Assembly: GCF_901709675.1 (NCBI RefSeq)
Contig: NC_051087.1
Span: 8,212,884-8,276,883 of the forward strand
Origin: Syngnathus acus
Taxonomy: Eukaryota > Chordata > Actinopteri > Syngnathiformes > Syngnathidae
DNA: 64,000 bases
Reading direction: 5' to 3'
Part shown: piece after piece, positions 53,305 through 64,000 of the stretch
How the letters are laid out: each line of letters begins with the position of its first letter
Position numbering within the stretch: position 1 is the first letter of the stretch
Translations under genes and position numbers: made by a program
Notes under the pieces: generated by a model
Told to the model about the DNA's origin: nothing
The model's input: the letters and a program-made list of their open reading frames with translations, nothing else
Databases searched by the model: none

Positions 53305-56300
53305 GCTCATGCATGCCTTGTTCTTCTTCATCCATCAACTCCACCACTATCCCACTGTCTGACTGCATACCAAATTTACATACAGTGCAAGACTGTGCAC
53401 TGTATATATATTTTTATCCACGCTTTTGCAGAATGCAGCACAGCAGTGTCTGACTTGACATTTACCTCACACCCCAAATGCATTAATATTCCTGTGGTTA
53501 CATAATGAGACAGCATGACTATGCATCGGTGTCCAATTCAGGCCAGACTGTAGCCTTTCGCATAAAAATGAAACTTTTCAACATGGTGATGTCCCGAGCC
53601 TCATTGCTAGCAGGGATGAGACGGTGCGATCTGACAAACGCTTTGAAGAACCCCTTGTCGGTTGCTGCTAGTGTGATTTGACGTTTCTCCTAATGGATTT
53701 TGAAAGCTTTGTACAGTAAATGCATCTGAAATAAAGATGACTTAAGAAAATAGTATTTTCCCTGTATTCTTATCGCTTGTCTGTATTTGTTTTTGTTAAG
53801 TGAATGCTGTTGGTTTTATTCTTCACATTTGATGGAAAGCAAAATTAAATCCTATTATCCCCACGTTACCTTTCCCTCTCATTTGTGTGTATGTCTGTGT
53901 TTAGATTATTTTTGTTCGTAAAAGTACATCATACCATATATAATTATAAAATATCTATGTCATACATTGCAGAGTACGTAGTCACAAGCGCAAGGCTCCG
54001 ATTGTGTCTGAATATATTTAAAACCTCTCCCAAGCCTCTATATTGCTTATTATTCATTCATTAATTCATAATTTACTTCGTTACAACATCTGTTGCCAAA
54101 ATCCGGGCATACACTGTGCACATTAAGCCGAATATGACTTGTCAGATTCACTTTTGAATCCCGGCCAGTTTCATTTCTTTGTCTGACGTTGTTGATTGTG
54201 CAGTGGTTCAGGCAGACATTAAGTGGTTAGTTGGGGCAAATATCTCACACAATTTAAGTAGTTACATTTAAATTTTCCAAAGTGAGACATTTCCGCACAT
54301 GGTGAAACAAACGTGAAATATGTTAAGTGATGTGCCAAAGTTGCTTTCTTTTGATTTTTCAGCACAGATCAAGACACACATCTGGCACAAACACTTTTCT
54401 GGTGCGTACAATCTGAATCAACAGACAGCAAAATCGTTTTGGTTTGTTTGGTTTGTTCGCAACAGATGGAATATATTATGCAGTGATCATTTTGCTGTGA
54501 CTGGCAACTTGCCACCTACTGACCTGACGTTATTTTGACAAATGAACTCACCATCAAGCGTGATTTTGCTCTGAATTCCGCAAGAACATGTTCGAGGGAA
54601 CAAAACGTATAGTAATATTTTCCTCATCTTTGCTGTGAACTAAAATGTCCATAGACTTTAGCCCAGTTTTCATTTAATCAACGACACATATGTTTTGTTC
54701 TGTTCTGTCTTAATAATTACATTAGTCCCCAAAAGTGCATATAGATTTAGTCCCACTTATTGTTTATAGGTTCAATGGAGGTTTAAGTTTCATCCAGTGA
54801 AGTTTTGAAACTGCAGTATGTGTCTCTTGTCTTGTAATATTCCCATCACAATGCACAGTGACATTTACACATGATGTTGTGGAATATACAGGATGACAAT
54901 GCACCATTGGACATGTTTTGGTTTATTGCCACATGGCATCATGGGTCCATTCCTTGATATTTTATGATAGTTCAGTCACCGTGTATATGTGTTAAGTGAA
55001 GTGGAATAAAGCCCCTGCGGTGTAAAGACAGACACACTAGAAAGCAAAGCATCTTGTGACAGGAGTGGTCGGACTGGTGGTGATGCAAATCTTTTACTAT
55101 GGGTAGATGATGCACTTGTATGCACCAACACAAATTGCTCCTGCTAAGAGGACCATTAGAATAAATCATCAACTCTCTCCTTCGATATAACTGGATCATT
55201 ATAAAGATGATTTACTTCACAACTGTAGGATTATACTGTACTCCATTAGATTTGTCTAAATGGAGGTAATACATTTATAAAGTATGCATTTATTGTATTG
55301 TCAACACATGCATGTGTGCACACATAACAGGCACACATGCAATTACACACACATTGAAAAAGGATTTTGACATAAAACTTGCATGTTTATTCAGGCCAAG
55401 TGTTTGTTTGTGTTCGCTGCTTTGATAAACAGAAAAGTGCATTTTCTTTCAGAGGATGGAAACTTTGCCAATGCAATATAGCCCCAGAGTACCGTTGAAA
55501 TTCAGTTTAGTTAACCAATTAACCTAACTTGCTTCCCTGAGAGGAGTCGGTAGCATCTGGGGAGATAATAAGGATCATATGAACAGCAGGTGTCTGCTGT
55601 CACAAAGCCAGACTCTCCCGTTAATCTTCAACGACCTTACGAAAGTTTAACTTTACCCTATTTTGAGAAAGGGGGTCATAGCCAGGACATAAGACCTTGG
55701 GCCTGCCTTTTTAACAAACAGGGCCCCTATAGAGAGGAAGCTAATAGGTTCATATGTGTTTGAGACCAATAAAACAAATTGGAAAGTCGGTGCGTTTACT
55801 TTTGTTTTTACGAGAGACTAGTCAAGCGTCAGCATTTTTGGATTCCCAACTATTCTTGTTATAATCATCGCAAAAACAGCCTTTCACCGGGAGAGCAAAT
55901 TAGGTGGTGAATAGGAAGATAGAGAAAGTGTCTCTCAAAAGTACACGGTAAAGAGAGTTGTGGAGGTGGAGACGGACACAGATAGGCTGATAGTGGTGCC
56001 TTGTAGCCAGTGTCCATTTCTCCTGCCACCGATGAATCCTGCTGCACGACAACTAATGGACTCAACCCTTCTCTGGTGTCTTATCTTCCCACTCTCTCAT
56101 TCGCTCTCTTCTCCACTCGCCATCCACTTCTGTCTGCCTTTCTGCACTCGCCTCTGTGTCTGCTTTATCCTTCGCCTCCCTCTTTCTACTTTTTCTCATT
56201 CTTATCCAGCCCTCGGCTCCACACTCACCCCTGCTCCCTGGCTTCCACGGCCTCAGTGAAACGAGTACTTAAGACAAAGGGAACCAGTGAAGACCCTCAA

Positions 56301-56841
56301 AATAAAATTGAAGATAAGCAGTTCAATGGCCTTCAAACAATTTAACATTGAAAAACAGGGCTGTAAGAAAAGCATGCGGATCAATATTAAAATAGAATTG
56401 AAGTCAATTATGGATCAAAGCCATTTTTTTTTTACCATGCCCCAACCTCATGCAAACATGAACTCTGTTGTCATATTTGTGAATGAAGTAAAATGAAGTA
56501 AAATATATTTACCACACATATTAGCAAAGAATCTGAAATGCCATCAGTCCCACAACTTAGACCTACTCTTACCAGTACCTGATCTTAAGTCGAGACTACT
56601 TTGTGTCACCAAATTGCCCGGTGTTAATCAAGGTAAATAATTAGAAAAGGTCCACTCCTCTTAAGTGTCCTTGGTTCTCTGCTTCGGCTCTGCACTCCAC
56701 ACAAAGAAGATGAACACGTGCAGTCAGGTAACAAGAAGAACAATAAATAGAACAGAAAGTCAAGGCAGCATGTCAAAACTTCCATCTTACACTTACCCTG
56801 TCCAGGGTCTTTTGGCAGGCAATGTAAATAACAGTATGCGC

Positions 56842-57100
56842 TTATCTCGTGTAGGATACTCAACTGTTGGAGTCTATCCCAGTTGGCATAAGAAGAGAAG
56901 CAAGGCCTGGGACTGATCATTCGTCAATCACAGGGCTGACAAATAAAAAGAGACAACTAATTACACTCACATTTACACCCATTGGCAATTTATAGTCTTC
57001 AATTCAATTAAAATGCAGTTTTCCTTTTGTGGGAGGAAGCTATAGTTCCTGGAGAGAAAGCATGTGAGCGGAGAAGACACAACATCAATACTGTGCATCC
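56842..57100 (-). repeat. L2-type LINE 3' region, reverse orientation
   Basis: Read on the + strand it holds GGAGTCTATCCCAGTTGGCA, then GGGACTGATCATTCGTCAAT with CACAGGGCTGACAAATAAAA, then ATTACACTCACATTTACACC, GGCAATTTATAGTC, GTGGGAGGAAGC and CCTGGAGAGAAAGCATG. This is the complementary order of the fish L2 3' region, moderately decayed. Confidence 0.65.
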
Positions 57101-58241
57101 AGTAAAACTCAAACTTAAGTCTAGAACAGAACATTTATATTTGTAGGTGTCACATGTAAAGTTTGTCTCTATTGTACTGGTAATTCAGTTCAGCAATTGG
57201 TCGTCCTCTTAAGACAAATGTCTCTCTCAAAAAGACGCCTTGTTTTTCCCCCCCAGAACAGGGAATGGCTTGTAACTTTAATTACTTCAGTCGATACTTG
57301 ATATTGCTCACACATGGATATTAAAGAGTTAACTGCTGATCCCATTTGGATCATATTGCTAACCAAAGCAACAGCCCTGAGGCACCTTAATCAGTCTATC
57401 GGCTGAATTAAAGTGTGGAGTCTTACTAAATGTTGTTCATAGCACAATGGACAATCAATCTTATGTTATTTGTAGATTATTTCCAGCGGTTAGAAATCCC
57501 TATTGGTCGCTCTGTAATGTTCTGCATGTCCGTGTGTGTGTTGTCATTTCTATTATGTTGTGAAATACGGTTTTAGATAAGGCTCCCCTGACTAGACGCC
57601 TCCATTTGGCCATTTGTTTACATATATGGCCAATGCCACTGTTTGTGGAAATACAGTAATACTGCTTTCCCTCTATCCATCATATTCACCCTTCCTGTCT
57701 CTGTTTCTACTACTCGTATTGAATTTTCATTTTTCTTTGCTTACCCGCAAGCTCACTTATAAATAAGACACCTAGTAAAATGGCAATTGTCAAAATAATT
57801 GTCCAATGATACCTCTTCATCTAAAATCAATCTTCATTTTCTAAATGTGTTGGCAAAATTGTTTTTCGAAATCCATTTTACAATCTGACAAGGTTATCAC
57901 TATGTAATAAACGGATACAATAGAAATGTGAAATAAGAATTTTGCATTGGGGGTTTCTACATGTGATCATAAAATATTGTCTTTGTCTTTAGATTTGGTA
58001 AATCAGCGCATGAGTACTGTCCAAGATTATTTTTCTACGCTGTGTTCCAAGGATCTGTAAACCTTATGACCTCTTTGTTCGTGGTCGCAAGGTCGGTCAT
58101 GTTTAGCAAGTATGACAGCATTTTCCAGAAGACCTCGCAGGCTGCAATCTGTTCATCTGCGCTATACAATGTCCGAGGCTACTGCAACAAAAGTGTCCAA
58201 TACAGTGCATGTGTATGATATTTCACAACCCTATTCAAAAA

Positions 58242-58264
58242 TTATGACACATTTGTTCTTTCAG
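58242..58264 (+). other. splice acceptor of the sarcoglycan exon
   Basis: A short pyrimidine tract (TTTGTTCTTTCAG) ends in AG at 58263-58264, immediately before the ATG of MTQEQY. A possible branch-point A lies at 58247 in TTATGAC, about 17 bases upstream. That is close, so the true branch point may be further upstream. The junction is in phase 0, which fits the human SGCZ layout, where a short exon 1 encodes about 13 residues before MTREQY. Confidence 0.8.
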
Positions 58265-58474
58265 ATGACTCAGGAGCAGTACATTCTGGCAGCGCAGCCA
58301 AACTCCCTGCACCAGCGGGGGTCATCAGTGTGCGGAGCCCAAATGTACCCTGCGGTGGGAATCTACGGCTGGAGGAAAAGATGCTTGTACTTCTTCATTC
58401 TCCTCCTTGTCGTCACTATGATTGTCAACCTGGCGCTGACCATCTGGATCCTCAAAGTCATGAATTTCACTCCG
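58265..58474 (+). CDS. sgcz: zeta-sarcoglycan, internal coding exon (probably coding exon 2)
   Basis: This 70-codon exon encodes the N-terminus of a sarcoglycan, a type II membrane glycoprotein of the dystrophin-associated complex. Residues 1-31 are cytoplasmic and begin [15 protein letters not shown]. Residues 32-40 are the family signature GIYGWRKRC. Residues 41-63 are a single hydrophobic membrane span, followed by KVMNFTP (64-70) with an NFT sequon very near the membrane. From memory, human SGCZ has MTREQYILATQ and an LVTMIVNLA span. Delta shares KVMNF but has a different start, and gamma has KVMWF. This favours zeta. The exon starts directly after a TTCTTTCAG acceptor and ends in phase 0 before GTAAGA. 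The same phase-0 boundary after this proline is known at codon 65 of human SGCG. The cytoplasmic part seems a few residues longer than in human SGCZ (around SSVCG and an extra A before VGIYG). The residues encoded by exon 1 and all of the extracellular domain lie outside the window. The alternative is another delta/zeta paralogue. Confidence 0.9.
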
Positions 58475-58480
58475 GTAAGA
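58475..58480 (+). other. splice donor of the sarcoglycan exon
   Basis: CCG|GTAAGA is a good donor match. Reading through it gives VRGELSVCH and then a TAA at 58502-58504, so the intron call is also supported by loss of family similarity and a prompt stop. The family's next residues (DGMG or similar) should start exon 3, which is not visible in the remaining 5.5 kb. Confidence 0.88.
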
Positions 58481-59785
58481 GGCGAGCTGTCTGTGTGTCA
58501 TTAAAATGACAAAATGTTATATGGGTCAGTGCTCATGAGGGACTTTATGTGAGGAACGCTTTTAGGGGTGGTTTAAAAGGTTTGCTGTCAGGTAAAAGAA
58601 AGGTTGTACTATTTGTGAATTACTCTAAAATGTTTAAGAAAATGTGCTCAAGAAACTAAAAGTTGCTACCTTACCCAGCTTCTGTGTTTGTCCAGGTGTG
58701 ATGCTTGCCAGTAGTATGGATTAATTTCAGTTTTCACAAGGTCATCAGTTAAAAAATACTTAAGTCATTCTGGATCCAACTATTAAAAATATATCTGGAT
58801 TTGCTGTGGCATATTCCAGTCTAGTAGTCTGTCAAAATAGTTTTCATCCCATTCTACAAAGAGCAACATTTCTTTAACTCGTAAAACTCTGTTCGCCAAT
58901 CAGTCTGGGTTCATCTACTTTCAAGCTAGACTCATCCAAGGGTCACAGGTCCCAAGCCACCAATATCCCATATCGCCTCAAGGAACCAAAAGCTAAAACT
59001 CTGAGAGAGAGTATGCAAATGGTGCAGCATTTCACCTAGCTTATGTTTCAATATATACGAGGATATAAGAGCAGCAGTAAAAAAAAAATCAAAGGAAGGA
59101 GGGATGCAGTTAAAAAAATATGTATGCCTGCGGGATGGCAGCCAGCGCAAGGTATAAAAAAAAGAGCAGAGGATATTTCATTGGCTAACGGTGTGAAAAA
59201 CAATATGGAAAACCACAAGACTGGAGTCATAAAGGCAAGAGGCGAGAAAAGGGGAAGCAACATCAATAAAAACAAGTCAAAGTGAAATAAATAAAGTATG
59301 ATATGAATACATTAAAGTGCTAGCCATATAATAAACTGTTTTCATCATCATTAGTAGATTTATGACAATATAGCTAAAACTTACACTTTAAAGACTTGAT
59401 TTAGAATTTTTAAAATTGAAACGCCGAGCGCATTATGCTAAAGGAACTGTTTTGGGGTGAAAATGGTGGACATGAAATGTTTCACAATTCATTAAGGATG
59501 TATAGTATGGCATGCATGCTCAGCATCTCCCTTCAAGCATCTGCTTTCTTGCTCCATAGAGACCCACTGATCGATTTTATTGCTTGCTAGAGTAAAAGTA
59601 AAGGGATGATGAGTTGGAAGGCGGGTGTTGGAACATCAGAACACCTTTCAGTTGGACTCACAGTACTGCACAACTAAATGGAATCACAGATGGATTTTTT
59701 CCCCAAATCATCTGATTTGTAACTGGCTGCAGGGATTTGATGAAAGTCTTTGTTCTGTTTGTGGTGACAAATACATACTATTGAG

Positions 59786-59955
59786 CAAGGGTCACCAACT
59801 CCGCTCGTCAAGGGCGACTAAACACATTGTTTTCGACGTTCACCACACCTGATTCAAAATGATCAGCTCACCAGCAATCCCTGTACAATCATAACTATCT
59901 TTTATTATTTCACATCTAAAAGACTGCCCTGGAGGACAACATTTGGTGACCCCTG
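59786..59955. mobile_element. hAT-type MITE in the downstream intron
   Basis: CAAGGGTCACCAA at the left and TTGGTGACCCCTG at the right are inverted repeats with one mismatch in 13. The 170-bp interior holds CACCACACCTGATTCAAAAT and GGAGGACAACA, wording I associate with common fish hAT MITEs. No clear 8-bp target duplication remains. Confidence 0.75.
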
Positions 59956-60104
59956 ACCTTACTCTTATGGTCGACTGGGGTTAAATTAGAAAGTCTTGGA
60001 CAATGTGATTTCTGATAATACACCCGGGCTCTTTTTCCTGTGCTGCAGTAAAACCTGCCACTGCTGGTTGCTTCTCCAAGGCTTTCATTGAGCTTTTCTT
60101 CAAT

Positions 60105-61334
60105 TACAGAAACTATACTGGATTTGGTAGCACCTTTATAAATTGTGTGTCTAGAGCCATGGTTTAATGAAACAATTCGTGCAGCTAAAAAGGAGTGCTA
60201 CAAAATTAAACATAGGTGGAAGAAATAGCTGCAGGTACCTTATGGAATTCTAAGACTGCTGACACTGCTACCAGAGCACCATTAACGAGGCCAAAAGAGA
60301 ACATTTGTCAACCTTTATTAAGGCTAAGCTTCTCAATCCACATGCACTATTCAAAACTATTGACTTTATTCTTCACCCCCTCAGCCTATTTAGACAGTCT
60401 TCCTCTGAAATGTTTAATAAAATCCTCTCGTTTCAAACTCCACATTAGACCCCTCTGTCCATGTCCCTTTTTTGGGTGGTGCTGAATTCTTTTGAAGCTG
60501 TTTCCTAGAGGTTTTTAGAGAATGTGGTTTGCCACATTTAAGCTGTCCAGTTTCCCTTATAACGCTGTTCCTCCTCATTTCTTAGAGGAGAGCCTCTCGA
60601 GAGGTCAGTCAGTTTTTGGCTGTTGTCAACAGCACTACTCAAAAATAAAATAAAAACTTGGCCTTGATCAAGCTGTGTTGAATTCTAGAGTCATTCCCAA
60701 GCTGCCTTTTATTTTAAAAATTCAGGAGAAAAGTGGTGCACACTCAGCTGAGATAGTTTTTGGATAAACATAACGCCATGGAGGTTTTTCGGTCAGGTTT
60801 TAAGATGCTGCATAGATTAGAGTTAGCCCTGTTATGATTTTTTGATGACATCCTCCTGGTAATGACACTGGAGACTGCGTCTTATTTTGTTGGACCTGAC
60901 TGCAGCATTTGATTCGGTGGACCACAAAATCGTGTTGGTTCATTTGATTTTCTGTACATTTTAGAATCTATTTTTAGATTCTTTTGTCTTTGAATCCCAA
61001 CTTTTACTCTCTGAGCTCCTCCACTAATGCATAACTGCCCGGGGCCTCAGGTCAGTGGACCGGACGCTACTGGAGGCACTGAGGATTAAGTGGAGGAGAT
61101 TCAGAGGGGACCAAGGTTTTTCCGTTGCCAGTCCCTCCCTTTGGAATGATATCTCGTTAAATATTTGGCAAGCGCCCTTATTGTCAGTCTTTAGAACTCG
61201 TCCTAAAACACATTTTTATTCTTTGGCTTTTGACTCAGCATGAGAATCGGCACTGTTTTATTGTGTTTACTGATTTTATTTTATTTATTAATTGTTTTGA
61301 GGATAAAGCGGTTCAGGAAATGGATGGATGGATG
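60105..61334 (+). mobile_element. truncated, decayed L2-type LINE (non-LTR retrotransposon)
   Basis: Broken reading frames keep clear L2/CR1-group ORF2 wording in order. LDLVAPL and EPWFNETIRAAKKEC (about 60118-60195) mark the end of the endonuclease and the linker. FRSGFKMLHRLELALL (about 60787-60834) and LLDLTAAFDSVDHKIVL (about 60885-60936) are reverse-transcriptase motifs, the latter holding the motif A aspartate. GFSVASPSLWND and RPKTHFYSLAF (about 61109-61237) belong to the C-terminal region. The 3' end, GCGGTTCAGGAAATGGATGG at 61309-61328, continues to 61334 as the typical L2 ATGG tail. The catalytic YADD segment and the rest of the palm are missing between about 60960 and 61040. There are several stops and frameshifts, for example TAA at 60139-60141. 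It is a 5'-truncated, inactive copy in the same orientation as sgcz. The 5' limit is uncertain. Confidence 0.85.
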
Positions 61335-64000
61335 TTGAGTTTGATTTTAACTTTAAGTACATCACTGCATGCACCCCGTGGTTATATTTAAAGTTCTCCA
61401 TAAATAAAGTTGAGGAGAGAGTTGAGACCTTGTCGTATTTAGTTCTGACTGAAAAGGTAGACCAGAAAGAGATTTGGTTTTGAAGAGACAGTTTTGGCAG
61501 TAAATGTTGGTGGAAGGCATTGGCTCAACCTGTGTTTGAAAGGCAGAGTGAGTCAGCAAGGATATTCATGTATGCACATTGTGCCAGCATTTATTCAGCA
61601 CCTGCTCCTGCTGATGTGTGTCAGTGGAAGCCAGCCTATTCATGCATTCATGTGTGCCTTCCTCTTTCAAATATGTGAGCATTTGCTGCAGAAATATTAA
61701 TTTTCAGCTGACATTCCATTTATCCTGCTTTCCTCCTCAAGGTTGTGCTCCAACTTTGCAGTTTTAATCCCTCGTCACCAAACAGATCGCCTAGCAAAGT
61801 GTGTGTGAGCGGGTAAATTGTCTCAGTTTGATGGAGGTTTGACTTTTACTATCAGTTTGTGAAGTATTTTTTCATTATTTTTAAATGTGGTTGTTTGCAA
61901 AACACCATAGAGAGAGACGTTAAGGTTAGAGCCACAGCATACTAAAAAAAAAAAAACTATTATCATTATTGGATTTGTGGAATTGTTATTTTGTACCTAA
62001 ATCTTTTTATTCCTTCAACGTACTTTGCATAGCAATTTATATCTTTCTTTCAAGAGCTATAAAACTATGTACATACATCTTCATTTTTAGAAACGGGACC
62101 ATTTCCAATTTGGCTTTCTTGTCTCATCAGCCCCGTTCTTTGCAGCCCTAATGATGTACCGGAAGCAATAGACTAGAGATCTATAATTGGTACTTGATAA
62201 CTGTGCATGCATTTACATTTCACTGTATATTATATTAATGCACAAGGATGCAATTGTTAACAAGTACTTGACAAATTAATATGATGTCACCATCTTACAC
62301 TGTCACTGAAGAAATTAATTAGATTTTCTCACATTAAACACACTGTAAATATAAATGGCATATGAAGGCAGATTACTGCAGGAGAGAAAGGCCAAAGCTT
62401 TCCGAATCATATGCGGAGCATTGTCTTACCGATTTTTAGCCGGACCATTTGAATTTGTCATTTTCTTAGGCTGAAAAGGGCAATAGGTACACGATCTCAA
62501 TTAGTGACCGGGCTGCACTTTGCTGTCATGGCTGCCATCGTCATTCATGCTCACCAGATTTGTGTACATTTTCACACTTGCCAAGAGTATCTTAAGTCCT
62601 TCAGCAAATATAAGATGACCTCTCTGTGGAAAAGGGAAAAAGCGTATCCATATGTGCAGACTAAGTGTGTTCGTGTGTTTATTTGCATGTGTTTATTAGT
62701 GTTTGTTAAAAGAAAAGGGTGTCCCATTGTGCAGGCTCAGCTTCTCCCATCCGCCCTCTGCCTTCAGGCTCCTCAGGGACATGATGAGCTGATCTGTTTT
62801 GCTCCCTGATGAAGTGGAAATGAGTGGGTGATCTGTCAAGAAAGGAAGGCAGCATTTTAAAAGTGACTGTTAGTGTCAGTGGTCGCACCCATGGTTTGCT
62901 CACTTCCTCAAGAACATAAAAAACAATGTTCTGTGGTAGATGTGGGCCACACAGTTTTTTTGTTGTTGCAGATCAGGTAAATCTAACACTTCAGTACAGG
63001 AGAAGATCGGCATCTTAATCCTTTTCAGTGCCCTGTAAAAGAATAGCAACCCTGTACAAAGATGTGTTCCATATTTCATTTTTTGTATCACACGAGATTT
63101 GCTTGTCACGTGATGGGCATGGTTTGTTACTGTATATTTTTGCTGAAAAGTTTTGGATCATTTTCTTTGCACTTTGCTGTGCTCCGTGTGTGCTGTTGAA
63201 GGCAGTATTAGCACTGAAAGCTGCTTTACTCAGCTCCTCTGCCTCTCAACATCATTATGGCTGCTCACACCTGCACACTGGAGTTTATTGCATACGCACA
63301 CGGGCACACATTTTTCTCATTTTGTCAGTCGCGAGGCTGACCCCAGGTAATGGGAGAGTCCGGCGTGAAATGTACTGTCCTCCTTTGACACTCACACTTT
63401 TACCACGCAAACAAACATGCATAGACATTCATGCACACCTTAACACTCACAGATACACAAAGAGAGGTTAATGCCATAGAACAACTGAGTGCTGGCACAC
63501 TTCAATTGCTTGGATAGTCAATTCATATGCTGCTTGGTGCGCAGCCACAAGTACATGTGCACGAACACACACGCACACACACAATACAAAGCAGGGAAAA
63601 CCTATATCATTGAGTTTGATATATTATTATCTTGAATGCATCCATCTAGATAAGAGAAAAAAAGACTGTTAATTTTTAGGGGGCAGAAGCAACTTGGTTA
63701 TTGGGCATAGCCTTGTATGACCCGCTTGTCGGGACAGGTTTGTGTATTTGTCATATTAACGTTCAGTCTCTAGTACATACAGTATGTCACAATTAATGGA
63801 ATAGGACTTTATTGTCTCTTTATATGTACATTCTTGAAATGAGTTACAAAACAAAAGAGGTTATAAATGTCTTTGAGTCCACAGAGGAAAAAAAAACAAA
63901 GCTAGAGATAACCGCCTCTGTAAAAGCATAGATATTTTTGTAGTGTCAGCAACATTTTCAGTTTGATGTTAGAAAAGAACATAAAAACCTGATTTGTGCT
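61335..64000. other. intronic block after the L2 copy
   Basis: AT-rich with CA-rich runs near 63409-63460 and 63560-63585. No sarcoglycan exon or other gene is recognised. Confidence 0.55.

Larger units (their letters stand above)
50917..58241. other. intronic block directly upstream of the sgcz exon
   Basis: Contains L2 fragments at 52394 and 56842, a TG/G run at 53277 and a pyrimidine-rich stretch at 56080-56250. In the last 150 bases an open frame starting at 58112 runs in phase into the exon. Confidence 0.55.
58475..64000 (+). other. sgcz: downstream intron of sgcz (inferred), at least 5.5 kb
   Basis: From the donor to the window end no further sarcoglycan exon is visible. I looked for residues like DGMGNL followed by a glycine-rich beta domain. 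The stretch holds an hAT MITE (59786-59955), a truncated L2 LINE (about 60105-61334) and scattered short (CA)n tracts. Confidence 0.7.

Noticed and set aside
54140-54170. tRNA B-box-like words (for example TTTGAATCCCGG)
   Set aside because: No A box, acceptor stem or anticodon arm could be built around them.
58265-58474. Assignment of the exon to delta-sarcoglycan
   Set aside because: KVMNF alone fits delta, but the N-terminal MTQEQYILA and the VTMIVNLA stretch fit zeta better. A tree is needed to close the question.
63028-63471. 147-codon open frame near the window end
   Set aside because: Composition follows CA-rich DNA and it has no resemblance to sarcoglycan exon 3.

Overview
The window looks like teleost fish chromosomal DNA: long, AT-rich and almost free of coding sequence. 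It carries many dinucleotide and tetranucleotide microsatellites, short inverted-repeat transposons of types common in ray-finned fish, and fragments of an L2-type LINE with its usual (ATGG)n tail. There are no bacterial-style operons, no CRISPR array, and no tRNA or rRNA gene that I could find.

Only one coding segment is well supported: a 210-bp exon on the + strand at 58265-58474. It encodes the cytoplasmic N-terminus, the single membrane span and the first extracellular residues of a gamma/delta/zeta-family sarcoglycan. The wording of the peptide fits zeta-sarcoglycan (sgcz, coding exon 2) better than its paralogues. The rest of the window is then best read as intron: at least 58 kb upstream (the SGCZ gene is known for giant introns) and at least 5.5 kb downstream. 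Exon 1 and exon 3 are not recognisable here. The species cannot be fixed from the sequence; a percomorph-like teleost is a guess from the repeat types.

Layout. 1-9.9 kb: intron with a degraded L2 3' tail, (CA)n arrays and an uninterrupted 189-bp (TG)n array. 9.9-10.3 kb: a Tc1/mariner-type MITE with an internal duplication and an hAT end inside it. 11.8-14.7 kb: a LINE/SINE-like tail, a decayed 'cagtggtacc' MITE, a G-quadruplex motif, a 95-bp hairpin and a 53-bp tandem duplication. 16.6-17.0 kb: a dead Tc1-like transposase. 20-28.6 kb: SINE-like and L2 tail relics and a (GGAT)n array. 30.1 kb: a 76-bp hAT-like mini-element. 40.8 kb: a (TC)n tract of about 125 bp. 47.7 kb: a well-preserved MITE with perfect terminal repeats. 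48.85 kb: a CTCF-like motif. 49.3 kb: (GATT)n. 50.6 kb: an hAT MITE. 56.8 kb: an L2 tail on the minus strand. 58.3 kb: the sgcz exon. 59.8 kb: an hAT MITE. 60.1-61.3 kb: a truncated L2 LINE.

I did not find a convincing new biological system. The items most worth checking are the exon identity and its in-frame upstream extension, the G4 motif, the long (TG)n and (TC)n tracts, the CTCF-like sites, and the two related MITEs.
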